Below are positions 41,873 through 53,745 of a DNA stretch of 64,000 nt, one piece after another. A program made the translations under genes and the position numbers. Origin of the DNA: Physella acuta. Its lineage: Eukaryota; Mollusca; Gastropoda; Physidae. Each line of letters begins with the position of its first letter. The stretch's first letter is position 1. The stretch spans positions 124,001-188,000 of the forward strand of contig NW_026733002.1 in the NCBI RefSeq assembly GCF_028476545.1, written 5' to 3'. The notes below the pieces were generated by a model that worked only from the letters and a program-made list of their open reading frames with translations, was not told the origin of the DNA and did no database searches.

Positions 41873-44800
41873 AGTAGTGGTGGAGCTGTAGTGGTGGAGC
41901 TGTAGTGGTGGAGCTGTATAAGGCTGTAGTGGTGGAGCTGTATAAGGCTGTAGTGGTGGAGCTGTATAAGGCTGTAGTGGTGGAGCTGTAGTGGTGGAGC
42001 TGTAGTGGTGGAGCTGTAGTAGTGGAGCTGTAGTGGTGGAGCTGTAGTGGTGGAGCTGTAGTGGTGGAGCTGTAGTGGTGGAGCTGTAGTGGTGGAGCTG
42101 TAGTGGTGGAGCTGTATAAGGCTGTAGTGGTGGAGCTGTAGTGGTGGAGCTGTATAAGGCTGTAGTGGTGGAGCTGTATAAGGCTGTAGTGGTGGAGCTG
42201 TAGTGGTGGAGCTGTAGTGGTGGAGCTGTAGTGGTGGAGCTGTATAAGGCAGTAGTGGTGGAGCTGTAGTGGTGGAGCTGTATAAGGCTGTAGTGGTGGA
42301 GCTGTAGTGGTGGAGCTGTATAAGGCTGTAGTGGTGGAGCTGTATAAGGCTGTAGTGGTGGAGCTGTAGTGGTGGAGCTGTAGTGGTGGAGCTGTAGTGG
42401 TGGAGCTGTATAAGGCAGTAGTGGTGGAGCTGTAGTGGTGGAGCTGTAGTGGTGGAGCTGTAGTGGTGGAGCTGTATAACATAAGGCTGTAGTGGTGGAG
42501 CTGTAGTGGTGGAGCTGTAGTGGTGGAGCTGTAGTGGTGGAGCTGTAGTGGTGGAGCTGTAGTGGTGGAGCTGTAGTGGTGGAGCTGTAGTGGTGGAGCT
42601 GTATAGGCTGTAGTGGTGGAGCTGTAGTGGTGGAGCTGTATAAGGCTGTAGTGGTGGAGCTGTAGTGGTGGAGCTGTAGTGGTGGAGCTGTAGTGGTGGA
42701 GCTGTAGTGGTGGAGCTGTAGTGGTGGAGCTGTAGTGGTGGAGCTGTAGTGGTGGAGCTGTAGTGGTGGAGCTGTAGTGGTGGAGCTGTAGTGGTGGAGC
42801 TGTATAAGGCTGTAGTGGTGGAGCTGTATAAGGCTGTAGTGGTGGAGCTGTATAAGGCTGTAGTGGTGGAGCTGTAGTGGTGGAGCTGTAGTGGTGGAGC
42901 TGTAGTAGTGGAGCTGTAGTGGTGGAGCTGTAGTGGTGGAGCTGTAGTGGTGGAGCTGTAGTGGTGGAGCTGTAGTGGTGGAGCTGTATAAGGCTGTAGT
43001 GGTGGAGCTGTAGTGGTGGAGCTGTAGTGGTGGAGCTGTAGTGGTGGAGCTGTATAAGGCAGTAGTGGTGGAGCTGTAGTGGTGGAGCTGTAGTGGTGGA
43101 GCTGTAGTGGTGGAGCTGTAGTGGTGGAGCTGTAGTGGTGGAGCTGCAGTGGTGGAGCTGTATAGGCTGTAGTGGTGGAGCTGTAGTGGTGGAGCTGTAT
43201 AAGGCTGTAGTGGTGGAGCTGTAGTGGTGGAGCTGTAGTGGTGGAGCTGTAGTGGTGGAGCTGTAGTGGTGGAGCTGTAGTGGTGGAGCTGTAGTGGTGG
43301 AGCTGTAGTGGTGGAGCTGTAGTGGTGGAGCTGTAGTGGTGGAGCTGTAGTGGTGGAGCTGTATAAGGCTGTAGTGGTGGAGCTGTAGTGGTGGAGCTGT
43401 AGTGGTGGAGCTGTATAAGGCTGTAGTGGTGGAGCTGTAGTGGTGGAGCTGTAGTGGTTGAGCTGTAGTGGTGGAGCTGTATAAGGCTGTAGTGGTGGAG
43501 CTGTATAAGGCTGTAGTGGTGGAGCTGTAGTGGTGGAGCTGTAGTGGTGGAGCTGTAGTGGTGGAGCTGTAGTGGTGGCGCTGTATAAGGCTGTAGTGGT
43601 GGAGCTGTAGTGGTGGAGCTGTAGTGGTGGAGCTGTAGTGGTGGAGCTGTAGTGGTGGAGCTGTAGTGGTGGAGCTGTAGTGGTGGAGCTGTATAAGGCT
43701 GTAGTGGTGGAGCTGTAGTGGTGGAGCTGTAGTGGTGGAGCTGTATAACATAAGGCTGTAGTGGTGGAGCTGTAGTGGTGGAGCTGTAGTGGTGGAGCTG
43801 TAGTGGTGGAGCTGTAGTGGTGGAGCTGTAGTGGTGGAGCTGTATAAGGCTGTAGTGGTGGAGCTGTAGTGGTGGAGCTGTAGTGGTGGAGCTGTAGTGG
43901 TGGAGCTGTAGTGGTGGAGCTGTAGTGGTGGAGCTGTAGTGGTGGAGCTGTAGTGGTGGAGCTGTAGTGGTGGAGCTGTATAAGGCTGTAGTGGTGGAGC
44001 TGTATAAGGCTGTAGTGGTGGAGCTGTAGTGGTGGAGCTGTAGTGGTGGAGCTGTAGTGGTGGAGCTGTAGTGGTGGAGCTGTAGTGGTGGAGCTGTAGT
44101 GGTGGAGCTGTAGTGGTGGAGCTGTATAAGGCTGTAGTGGTGGAGCTGTAGTGGTGGAGCTGTAGTGGTGGAGCTGTAGTGGTGGAGCTGTATAAGGCAG
44201 TAGTGGTGGAGCTGTAGTGGTGGAGCTGTAGTGGTGGAGCTGTATAACATAAGGCTGTAGTGGTGGAGCTGTAGTGGTGGAGCTGTAGTGGTGGAGCTGT
44301 AGTGGTGGAGCTGTAGTGGTGGAGCTGTAGTGGTGGAGCTGTAGTGGTGGAGCTGCAGTGGTGGAGCTGTATAGGCTGTAGTGGTGGAGCTGTAGTGGTG
44401 GAGCTGTATAAGGCTGTAGTGGTGGAGCTGTAGTGGTGGAGCTGTAGTGGTGGAGCTGTAGTGGTGGAGCTGTAGTGGTGGAGCTGTAGTGGTGGAGCTG
44501 TAGTGGTGGAGCTGTAGTGGTGGAGCTGTAGTGGTGGAGCTGTAGTGGTGGAGCTGTAGTGGTGGAGCTGTATAAGGCTGTAGTGGTGGAGCTGTAGTGG
44601 TGGAGCTGTAGTAGTGAAGCTGTAGTGGTGGAGCTGTAAAAGGCTGCAGTGGTGGAGCTGTAGTGGTGGAGCTGTATAAGGCTGTAGTGGTGGAGCTGTA
44701 GTGGTGGAGCTGTAGTGGTGGAGCTGTAGTGGTGGAGCTGTATAAGGCTGTAGTGGTGGAGCTGTATAAGGCTGTAGTGGTGGAGCTGTAGTGGTGGAGC

Positions 44801-46196
44801 TGTAGTGGTGGAGCTGTAGTGGTGGAGCTGTAGTGGTGGCGCTGTATAAGGCTGTAGTGGTGGAGCTGTATAAGGCTGTAGTGGTGGAGCTGTAGTGGTG
44901 GAGCTGTAGTGGTGGAGCTGTATAAGGCTGTAGTGGTGGAGCTGTAGTGGTGGAGCTGTAGTGGTGGAGCTGTAGTGGTGGAGCTGTAGTGGTGGAGCTG
45001 TAGTGGTGGAGCTGTAGTGGTGGAGCTGTAGTGGTGGAGCTGTAGTGGTGGAGCTGTATAAGGCTGTAGTGGTGGAGCTGTAGTGGTGGAGCTGTAGTAG
45101 TGAAGCTGTAGTGGTGGAGCTGTAAAAGGCTGCAGTGGTGGAGCTGTAGTGGTGGAGCTGTAGTGGTGGAGCTGTATAAGGCTGTAGTGGTAGAGCTGTA
45201 GTGGTGGAGCTGTAGTGGTGGAGCTTTAGTGGTGGAGCTGTAGTGGCGGAGCTGTATGAGGCTGTAGTGGTGGAGCTGTAGTGGTGGAGCTGTATAAGGC
45301 TGTAGTGGTGGAGCTGTAGTGGTGGAGCTGTAGTGGTGGAGCTGTAGTAGTGAAGCTGTAGTGGTGGAGCTGTAGTGGTGGAGCTGTATAAGGCTGTAGT
45401 GGTGGAGCTGTAGTGGTGGAGCTGTAGTGGTGGAGCTGTAGTAGTGAAGCTGTAGTGGTGGAGCTGTAGTGGTGGAGCTGTATAAGGCTGTAGTGGTGGA
45501 GCTGTAGTAGTGAAGCTGTAGTGGTGGAGCTGTATAAGGCTGTAGTGGTGGAGCTGTAGTAGTGAAGCTGTAGTGGTGGAGCTGTAGTGGTGGAGCTGTA
45601 TAAGGCTGTAGTGGTGGAGCTGTAGTGGTGGAGCTGTAGTGGTGGAGCTGTCGTGGTGGAGCTGTAGTGGTGGAGCTGTAGTGGTGGAGCTGTAGTGGTG
45701 GAGCTGTAGTGGTGGAGCTGTAGTGGTGGAGCTGTAGTGGTGGAGCTGTATAAGGCTGTAGTTGTGGAGCTGTATAGGCTGTAGTGGGGGAGCTGTAGTG
45801 GTGGAGCTGTAGTGGTGGAGCTGTATAAGGCTGTAGTGGTGGAGCTGTAGTGGTGGAGCTGTATAGGCTGTAGTGGTGGAGCTGTAGTGGTGGAGCTGTA
45901 GTGGTGGAGCTGTAGTGGTGGAGCTGTATAAGGCTGTAGTGGTGGAGCTGTAGTGGGGGAGCTGTAGTGGTGGAGCTGTAGTGGTGGAGCTGTATAAGGC
46001 TGAAGTGGTGGAGCTGTAGTGGTGGAGCTGTAGTGGTGGAGCTGTATAAGGCTGAAGTGGTGGAGCTGTAGTGGTGGAGCTGTAGTGGTGGAGCTGTAGT
46101 GGTGGAGCTGTAGTGGTGGAGCTGTATAAGGCTGAAGTGGTGGAGCTGTAGTGGTGGAGCTGTATAAGGCTGAAGTGGTGGAGCTGTAGTGGTGGA
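41873..46196. repeat. 15-bp minisatellite, 4.3 kb, the largest array
   Basis: Unit agtggtggagctgta, with a recurring insert taaggctgt after a variable number of units (about 24-25 bp unit form) and rarer forms (taacataaggctgt, taggctgt, tagtgaagctg). On the - strand it reads without stops in all frames (STTTAPPLQLHHYS-like peptide), giving frames up to 1505 codons that are artefacts. Confidence 0.97.
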
Positions 46197-46540
46197 TAAG
46201 GCTTGGAGGTTAATCCAGCTTTTTGACTGTGACAGCTGGTAGTCCTGGCTGGCTGAAACCCATTCAACCGTGGCCTGTGGTCGCTTCAAGTTATCCCCCT
46301 TTATGGCTTTGTTACAGAAATATCAATACATTTTTTCTCTAGTGTAGTGAGCTGGGCTAGGGGGTGGGGTGGAACATGGCGGGAGGAACACGGAGGCGGA
46401 AGACAAAGACAGAATGACGGCAATCCTTGTATTAACAAATCAGTCCACGAAACTCCATACAGAGCACAAACGGCATCAAGGCGACCACGGCATCAGGTGT
46501 AACATAGTGGAAACAATTGATCCAGCAGCACTGGCCCAAC
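46197..46540. other. unique spacer between two arrays
   Basis: Short unique sequence containing a purine-rich stretch. No gene recognised. Confidence 0.6.
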
Positions 46541-47552
46541 GACACCTCACTCAAATACAGGGACACCACACTAGTCCAATATCACCTCACTCAAATACAG
46601 GGACACCACACTAGTCCAATATCACCTCACTCAAATACAGGGACACCACACTAGTCCAACGACACCTCACTCAAATACATGGACACCAGTTGTAAACTCA
46701 CTAGTCCAATGACACCTCACTCAAATACATGGACACCAGTTGTAAACTCACTGGTCCAATGACACCTCACTCAAATACAGGGACACCACACTAGCCCAAT
46801 GACACCTCACTCAAATACAGGGACACCACACTAGTCCAACGACACCTCACTCAAATACATGGACACCAGTTGTAAACTCACTGGTCCAATGACACCTCAC
46901 TCAAATACAGGGACACCAGTTGTAAACTCACTAGTCCAATGACACCTCACTCAAATACATGGACACCAGTTGTAAACTCACTGGTCCAATGACACCTCAC
47001 TCAAATACAGGGACACCACACTAGCCCAATGACACCTCACTCAAATACAGGGACACCACACTAGTCCAACGACACCTCACTCAAATACATGGACACCAGT
47101 TGTAAACTCACTGGTCCAATGACACCTCACTCAAATACATGGACACCAGTTGTAAACTCACTGGTCCAATGACACCTCACTCAAATACAGGGACACCATC
47201 TGTAAACACACTAGCCCAATGACACCTCACTCAAATACAGGGACACCACACTAGTCCAACGACACCTCACTCAAATACATGGACACCAGTTGTAAACTCA
47301 CTGGTCCAATGACACCTCACTCAAATACAGGGACACCAGTTGTAAACTCACTAGTCCAATGACACCTCACTCAAATACATGGACACCGGCTGTAAACTCA
47401 CTAGCCCAATGACACCTCAAATACAGGGACACCAGCTGTAAACTCAAATACAGGGACACCAGCTGTAAGTGTAAACTCAAATACAGGGACACCAGTTGTA
47501 AACTCACTAGCCCAACGACACCTCACTCAAATACAGGGACAACAGTTGTAAA
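46541..47552. repeat. 38/50-bp minisatellite, about 22 copies
   Basis: Unit ccaatgacacctcactcaaa plus tacatggacaccagttgtaa and actcactagt, with a shorter form in which acaccacactagt replaces the longer tail. The last minisatellite of the window. Confidence 0.95.
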
Positions 47553-48260
47553 CTTACAACATCAAACTATTGTTTACGTTTTCTAATATCAGGAAATGAC
47601 TCTGCCATACAACATCCAGTTTCAAATCAAGGAATTATTTCAATCATGGGCAATTAATATAAAATGGAATTTCAATGAAGGCCTATTAAAAAAAAAACAT
47701 GAAAATAACTTTCAATGAGTGTCCATTCATTCTAAAGAAGTGTCCATGAACTGGATGCTAGAAGAATGTATTCATCTCAAACCCAGAAAGACAATTTAGA
47801 GTAGCCCCCACCATTTTCAAGCCCTGGTTGATGCCATGTTTTTCCTCCATCCCATTACAGCTATCCTGGACAGCTAACAAAAGTAATATCAAATTTGAAT
47901 GAAGTTACTCACTGGGGAGATCACCATAGCTTTCACAACATTTTAACCTGCACAGGACTACGAGTTTCTGCTCTATGGAAGCCTTTAAATTAATCAATGC
48001 CAATTAACCCAACAAGACAAACCTTTCCTATTTGGTAAACATCCCATAATAGCCAATTGAAAATGCAATATGTGCAGGGAACTGTTTTTCATCTCTAAGA
48101 GTTTAATTCTTTTTAACTCAATTATTTAATGGTTCCATTAATCTTCTAATTGATAAAATACTACATTAGTTAGAGCTAGTTGCAGACAGCAGCTCCACAG
48201 AGTTAGCATCAGCATTAAACAGCAGGGAATCATAGGAAAAATAATCTGTATATATATATA
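47553..48260. promoter_or_regulatory. candidate conserved non-coding element, TAAT-rich
   Basis: About 700 bp of unique, repeat-free sequence with stops in all frames. It is dense in homeodomain-type cores: aaattaatcaatgccaatta, ccaattgaaaatgcaatatg, ttccattaatcttctaattg. The composition is typical of developmental enhancers. Function is inference only. Confidence 0.3.
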
Positions 48261-48305
48261 ATAAGCAATGTATGTGTGTGTGTCTTTTATACATTACTAC
48301 ACCTT

Positions 48306-48725
48306 TCATCAGATCGTCATGAAACTTTGGGAAGCTGTTGAGAATACTCCTGGGGAGGTTTCTGCTTAAAAAAGAGTTTCAAATTCGCAGGGGTGGCCCC
48401 CAGAAGTGGCGCGATTCAACTCTTCTCTATATACAGAATATAAAAATTAAAGTCGATTGCAGTTTGATGCCGTTCATCCAATCGCCATGAAACTTTAGGT
48501 AGTTGATTAGAACACTCCAGGAGAGAGTTATGCAAAAAAATCTTTTTTAACTTCATAAGGGCGGCGCTTCGGGAGGGTGAGATATACAATATATAAAAAC
48601 TAAAAGTCTTGTTGCGGTTCGACACTGTTCATCTGAGTATCATGAAACTTTGGGGAGCTGATAAGAATACTTCCGAGAAGGTTTCTGTGAGAAAAGAATT
48701 TCATTTCACACAGGTGGACCCCGGC
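48306..48725. repeat. three diverged copies of a 155-168-bp repeat
   Basis: catgaaactttgg or its variant recurs at 48318, 48486 and 48641, each preceded by gttcatc-type sequence and followed about 25 bp later by agaatactcc-type and then tttctg sequence. Probably an internal part of an old interspersed element (I suspect a Helitron-type, unproven). Confidence 0.6.
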
Positions 48726-48914
48726 AAGGTGCAATTGGATGCTCCTGCCTTTCCCATGAGCACTATAGTAACTACGTTAGTTTTAAACAGTGCGATAGAC
48801 TACTGATACAATGGGGCATTAAATTATAGTCTTCGACTAAACAGAATTAGGCTTGTTTGCTGACACCCTGGTAGGGTGTTATTTGGAACCCAGGGATATC
48901 CCTTGAGCTATGGC

Positions 48915-49222
48915 ACATACGTTAGTTTAAAAGAGTGTGTTGCTATACCGAAAAGTCTTGAGTTCGAACCCTCAGGCAGATGAAGCTGGTTAGCTGGGGA
49001 CAGCCACTCTTCTAGGAGAGACAATTCCAAAATCAAACAACTTCTGCCTTGTAGTTTGTTCTTGGTTGGACAAAGGCTATGGAAGCAAATTGAAAAAGAA
49101 AAGCAGGCTGGAATCGGAGTCAATGGCCACCATGGCGCATAACCAGTTGACACGTATATTTAATTGGGTTGGAGGGGATCCCTTCCAACACTAAAATTAA
49201 GAATGAAGAAGAAGAAAAGAGT
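48915..49222 (+). mobile_element. tRNA-type SINE
   Basis: A box B, gttcgaaccc (48962-48971), stands about 40 bp after an A-box-like tagtttaaaag, then a body with ggacagccactcttctagga and a 3' end ccttccaacactaaaattaa followed by a purine tail gaagaagaagaaaa. That is the structure of a pol III SINE with a simple-sequence tail. The family was not identified. Confidence 0.65.
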
Positions 49223-49630
49223 GTGGATAAGAAGTAGCATTATTAGTCTGTCACTAAATTGTATGAGGTGGCAGGGTGCGACTTACTCCGGTCTATCCTC
49301 AGACTTTCTTCTAGCCCTGCGGCAATGGGCATGCTAGTGTATAGATAAGAAATAGACTTCAGACATGGAAACATGTACTGATGTGTATTAGATACAAACA
49401 AGATCAGGGACGTAAGACATAGAAGTGTGTACTGATGTGTACTAGATTCAAACAAGATCAGAGATTTAAGACATGGAAGATTAGTCTAACCTTTTGCTAA
49501 GTACCGAGAACACTTTTAAACATTCTCCCATTCATCTAGGTTACTATGGTGTAGGCCTACAAACTTCATTGCAATGTAATGCTCAGTTTCTTTCAAGCAG
49601 TATTTGTCTTAATATTTACATGAGAAACAA
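49223..49630. other. unique sequence with one short direct repeat
   Basis: gtactgatgtgtattagata and its variant are spaced 60 bp apart at 49376-49450. No gene recognised. Confidence 0.5.
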
Positions 49631-49975
49631 AGACAATACAAACCGCAGCCTCCCACTGTCATTACAATATTAAGTTAAAGGGGAACAAGCTAAAAGGGGT
49701 CATGACACTATCTGTTCTCGCTTGAATCCAATTAATTGATCTGGTTTGCACCTGTCAAGGCCACAACCCAGGTGCATGAATTATTGATTTTTATCTTTGA
49801 GTCATGGCTAACCAAGTCCAGCTGTCCACAACAAACTAATGGTGATGGCAAACACATACACATTACAAAGTCAGTAGTAATGACTAGACTATGGAGCTGG
49901 CTAACAAATACACACATTTTTATCTTATAAAAAATGTAAACAAAATGTCTGAATTGCATAGGAATAATTTTTCTT
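49631..49975. promoter_or_regulatory. candidate enhancer with inverted E-boxes and homeodomain cores
   Basis: Contains ccaattaattgatctggttt, then CACCTG (49750-49755) and CAGGTG (about 49769-49774), tgaattattgatttttatct and cagctgtcc. Mixed E-box and TAAT sites in unique sequence suggest a regulatory element. Inference only. Confidence 0.3.
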
Positions 49976-50830
49976 TAAAAACACTAATATTCAATTAAGA
50001 ACAATAAACCCATGTGTTCTTTTTGAATGTTCATCAATTGAATAATATAATTTCTATTAAATTAATCTAATATATATAGCTCACATGGATTCCGTGTCTC
50101 TGTGCGTATGTATGTATGTAAAATGTATGTTTGTGGAAGACATGCATATAGTAAAAATCTCAATAATTAAAAACTTTCACAGGCAGAGAGAATGACTTCA
50201 CATGAAACAAAGATGAAATAATCTTGTAAAGTCAGAAGAAACAAAACAAAGTTGAAACTCATTAAAGTGTACACACAAAAAAAGCATGGCGTCATTAGTT
50301 GTAGATAAAATAGAATTAATAGTCAAATGTCAAAAAGGATACACAATAATAATGATGTCAATGATAATGGATCATAAAGATGCTAACAACCATTATCACC
50401 AAATTTATTTGTTATTTATTTAATTGAGCTCATAAGGAGGAAAAACTGAAAAAAAAGATATTCGCGACCAGGGTGTACAGGTGGATATATACTTAAAAGT
50501 TATAATGAGAGTGGAAAAAACATTTATTTATTGAGAGTATTTCAATGCTTTTGTTTTCATTCTATGTCAAATAATAATAAAATTACGTGCCAAGGTCTTA
50601 AGACAGGTTAGCTAGGCTGTATCAGTATCAATCAGTAGAGTAGAATGGTAGACATGTTGGTAGAGTGACAGAGTAATAAAATAATTATAACTAGATAAAG
50701 TATCTTGGCCTAGATCTAAATATAAGTCTAGATACTAATAATTACAAGGCCTACTAGTATAGGCCTCATGCTAATAAAAGCAAAGCTATATTTTTACTCT
50801 CTAGTTTGTCTTTAGCCTCAGTTACGGTAC
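49976..50830. other. AT-rich unique sequence
   Basis: No gene; a tgtatgtatgtatgtaaaat microsatellite fragment near 50107. Nothing else recognised. Confidence 0.55.
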
Positions 50831-52001
50831 GGGTGTTGGTAAATTCTGAGATGTAAACGCAAAATGGCGAGGCAGTAAACTGCAAAAAGGAAATGTGAGA
50901 CAAACCTGCGGAATCGTGAGAAAACAGTGGGACATTATTTTCATTTCATGCTTGGGTGACTTTTTTCTCACCAGATATGCGAGAAGAAAAGATATAAACT
51001 AAACAAGTAGATTTTTGTGCGCACTGTATATAGTTCTTTAAAAAAATTTCCTATTCTATTATAGACTTTTTTAAAATATTCAAAAAACCTTATCATCGAT
51101 GCTCCTACTCCTATCATCGCCTGCTCATGTTTTCTTATCCGCGGACAAAAAAATTCTACCTCTGTCGACTGGCACTCAGAGTTCATTAAGAGAACATTAT
51201 TATTTACTATATTTTTCAAACATATAACTAGATCTTAATTTAAAATTTTAAACATTGTCGCGCGCTTATCACCTGCTCATGTTTTCTTGTCAATGCGTGA
51301 AAAATACTGCAGTTTGAGGAGGCACAGTCAGAACATAGAAAAAATGTATCGTAGGTTATAGCCTGAGCAATAAAAATGTGACAAAGGTGCATGGGGTCAT
51401 TGTGAGTTCATATAATCATGTTCGCAGCAGAAATATTCTGCCAAATTGTTAATTTAAGGGCAACGCCTTCTGATCTTTAGCACATTGTATTGTACAAGTA
51501 GGAAGCATTAAAGTATAAATAAACAATTTAAAAAGTGTAGTTTATTTTATGATAAGTAATTATAAACATTTTTAAAAATCAACATAATTGATATTAATAT
51601 GATGAAAAAATCACAGGCGGCGTTGCAATACAACATTAAGTTTTGTTAGTGGTAGAGGCTTAGAGTAGTTAGAGCATGGAGATGTTCAACAAAGGCGATA
51701 CATCAGGCAGCTTTGGTGTTCCACACAAAAGAAAGAAGTCAATAAGCCCTCTGCATGTCTAGCGACGGAAAAATCATTATAACCATTCAAAAGAAATGTC
51801 TTTGAAGTCTGCTTCAAAGTTCATTGCAAATTGGATCGGTATTATTTTCACAGACATCTTTGCATTTTAAACTGGCCCAGCTTAAGTATTGGGTGGTGGT
51901 AAGATGCGAGAAAAAAATGTCACCTGACCGTCTATTTTCACACCCTTCACAATTTACCACCTAGCCATTTTGAGTTTCCGGTCTTGCAATTTACCAACAC
52001 C
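50831..52001. mobile_element. degenerate Mutator-like element, smaller relative of the one at 54.7 kb
   Basis: Left end gggtgttggtaaattctgag and right end whose complement is ggtgttggtaaattgcaaga, matching the ends of the 54704-56473 element (gggtgtggggaaattgcgag). Interior sequence is shared too: catgtctagcgacggaaaaa, ttccacacaaaagaaagaag and atcgcctgctcatgttttct have clear counterparts there. No good target duplication remains. Confidence 0.7.
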
Positions 52002-53031
52002 TTACCAGCACAATAGTAGATTCTAGATCTAGATCTGTAGATACTGATACTACATCTTAATTAGTTATAATAGTATAATAATAGCCATAATATTACTAAC
52101 GAGCCGACCCGCAGCGTATCATACGCCGCTATTTAGTTGTTTTATTTTCTACTTTTCAGTAATTCATAATTTGTGAATTAGACAGTACCAATGCTGCCAC
52201 TGAAAATATTTGCTTTAAAACACTAACCCCCCCCCCCCTTCCCCTAACCCCGACCCTACACCCCCCCCCCCCCCCCCCCCCGTGAAAGCAGCCTCCTCTT
52301 AGTTATTTCTTAGTTACCTCCTGTAAGTTTAAAATCGAACTAAATTATCTGCCCCTAATAGAAACCCGGCTCTACGTTTTGTAAACATTTAGCTTTGTAA
52401 ACATTTAGCGTGACCACAACTCACCAGACAATGTGGGGGTGGGGTGGGGGTGGTAGTGATAGTGATAGAGAGAAAGAGAGGGGACTGCAAGGAGGCGCTT
52501 GCAGCTTGTTTTCTAACGGCTCCCAGAAGATAATTATATATATAGATAGATTTACTAGACTAAATTACTATTAGGGCCTACTACTAGTACATGATCTATT
52601 AGGCCTACTATTAATTTACTATTAAATTATTGGCCAATTCTAGTCGGAAAAAGATGCGCATGCTCTACAATTACACGGTTTTTCTTTTAATGGGAAAGAG
52701 ATTAACACGATAAATAACTTAAATAGTAGATTTCAATAGGCTATTAAAAGAATTTTTTTTTAAATATGTTATACGTAACATAATATAGAATAGAACTCTG
52801 CTATCCATACTATATACTATATACCCTCAACCCTTGATGACCCCCAATTTCTCCACCACACAGGCTAGATAGTTTTGTCAAAAGAATAAAGCTATAAGAG
52901 TAATTGAGTCCATTGTGCAGCTATTAATAGTAGCCTGTCACTTGACCTACCTTTTTACTATCATCATGGTAAAGATGGCTGCAGAAAACAACGATACTGT
53001 GATTCCGTTTTTTCACGTTTCACTTATACAC
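52002..53031. other. unique and low-complexity sequence
   Basis: Includes C-runs at about 52228-52280, a G-rich ggggtgggggtggtagtgat block (52436-52460) and the phrase acgagccgacccgcagcgta near 52098, which I have the impression recurs in invertebrate interspersed repeats. No termini defined. Confidence 0.5.
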
Positions 53032-53035
53032 TTAA

Positions 53036-53741
53036 CCCTTTGAGCACGACAGGCCGGAAAACCAGCATCAACATTAGGCATATATGTCAGAAAGCTGGTT
53101 TTCGGCCCGATGATCTAGCATCATAGTCCTAGTGGCTGGTATACCATCTTAGTAAATATAATTAGCGTGTTCTGAATAAAACTGCGCATATGTCATTTAG
53201 TGCGGGATTATGATTCTAAAAATAGATTTTGGGGAAAGTTGAAAGTGAGAGTGTTTGCATTTCGTAAAATACATTGTCAACCAAAAAAAATTTGGTTATT
53301 TTATATTATTTTATTATTCGGTTATAATTATTCTTATAATAACAGTAAATAGATAAGTTACCCTAGTTTTGTCATTATGTTTAGTAAGTATATAGAACAA
53401 TTAACCGTATATAAATATTTTATTAGTGCAAACTTTTGTTGTAGAAATAATTTTTTTTTTGAAGAAATGCTGCCGAAAAAAAAAGTGAGCCACAGCCATC
53501 GACTGTGTTCTTTTTATATGCATTGTTATGTTCATGCATTGTAAAAAAATAAAGAATTTCAGAACCTTGTTAAATCGTTGTTTGATACTGAGCCTTGACA
53601 TCAAATGTGGCTTGATTATTTCATTATCTCAAACAGTTCAAACATTATAGGCAAAGTTAGAAACAGATAAGTGAAAATCGGTTTGGCCCTGGGAGCTCAG
53701 AAATAGGAGACATTAGGCCAGGGAGGCCAGGGCTTAAAGGG
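53036..53741. mobile_element. piggyBac-like MITE flanked by TTAA
   Basis: TTAA at 53032-53035 and 53742-53745; termini CCCTTTGAGCACGACAGGCC and, complemented, CCCTTTAAGCCCTGGCC. TTAA duplication plus CCCTTT ends are the piggyBac hallmark. The 706-bp interior is AT-rich with no transposase, so it is a non-autonomous derivative. Confidence 0.72.
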
Positions 53742-53745
53742 TTAA

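Noticed and set aside
41772-46289. Open frame of 1505 codons on the - strand rich in STTTAPPLQLHHYS
   Set aside because: It is the translation of a stop-free 15-bp minisatellite; all three frames are open together and unit changes shift phase freely.
50968-51219. 83-codon - strand frame in the decayed Mutator-like element
   Set aside because: No transposase motif, AT-rich, probably chance.
52080-52550. Possible Helitron (acgagccgacccgcagcgta start)
   Set aside because: I could not define a 3' hairpin, CTRR end or insertion between A and T; left as unclassified sequence.
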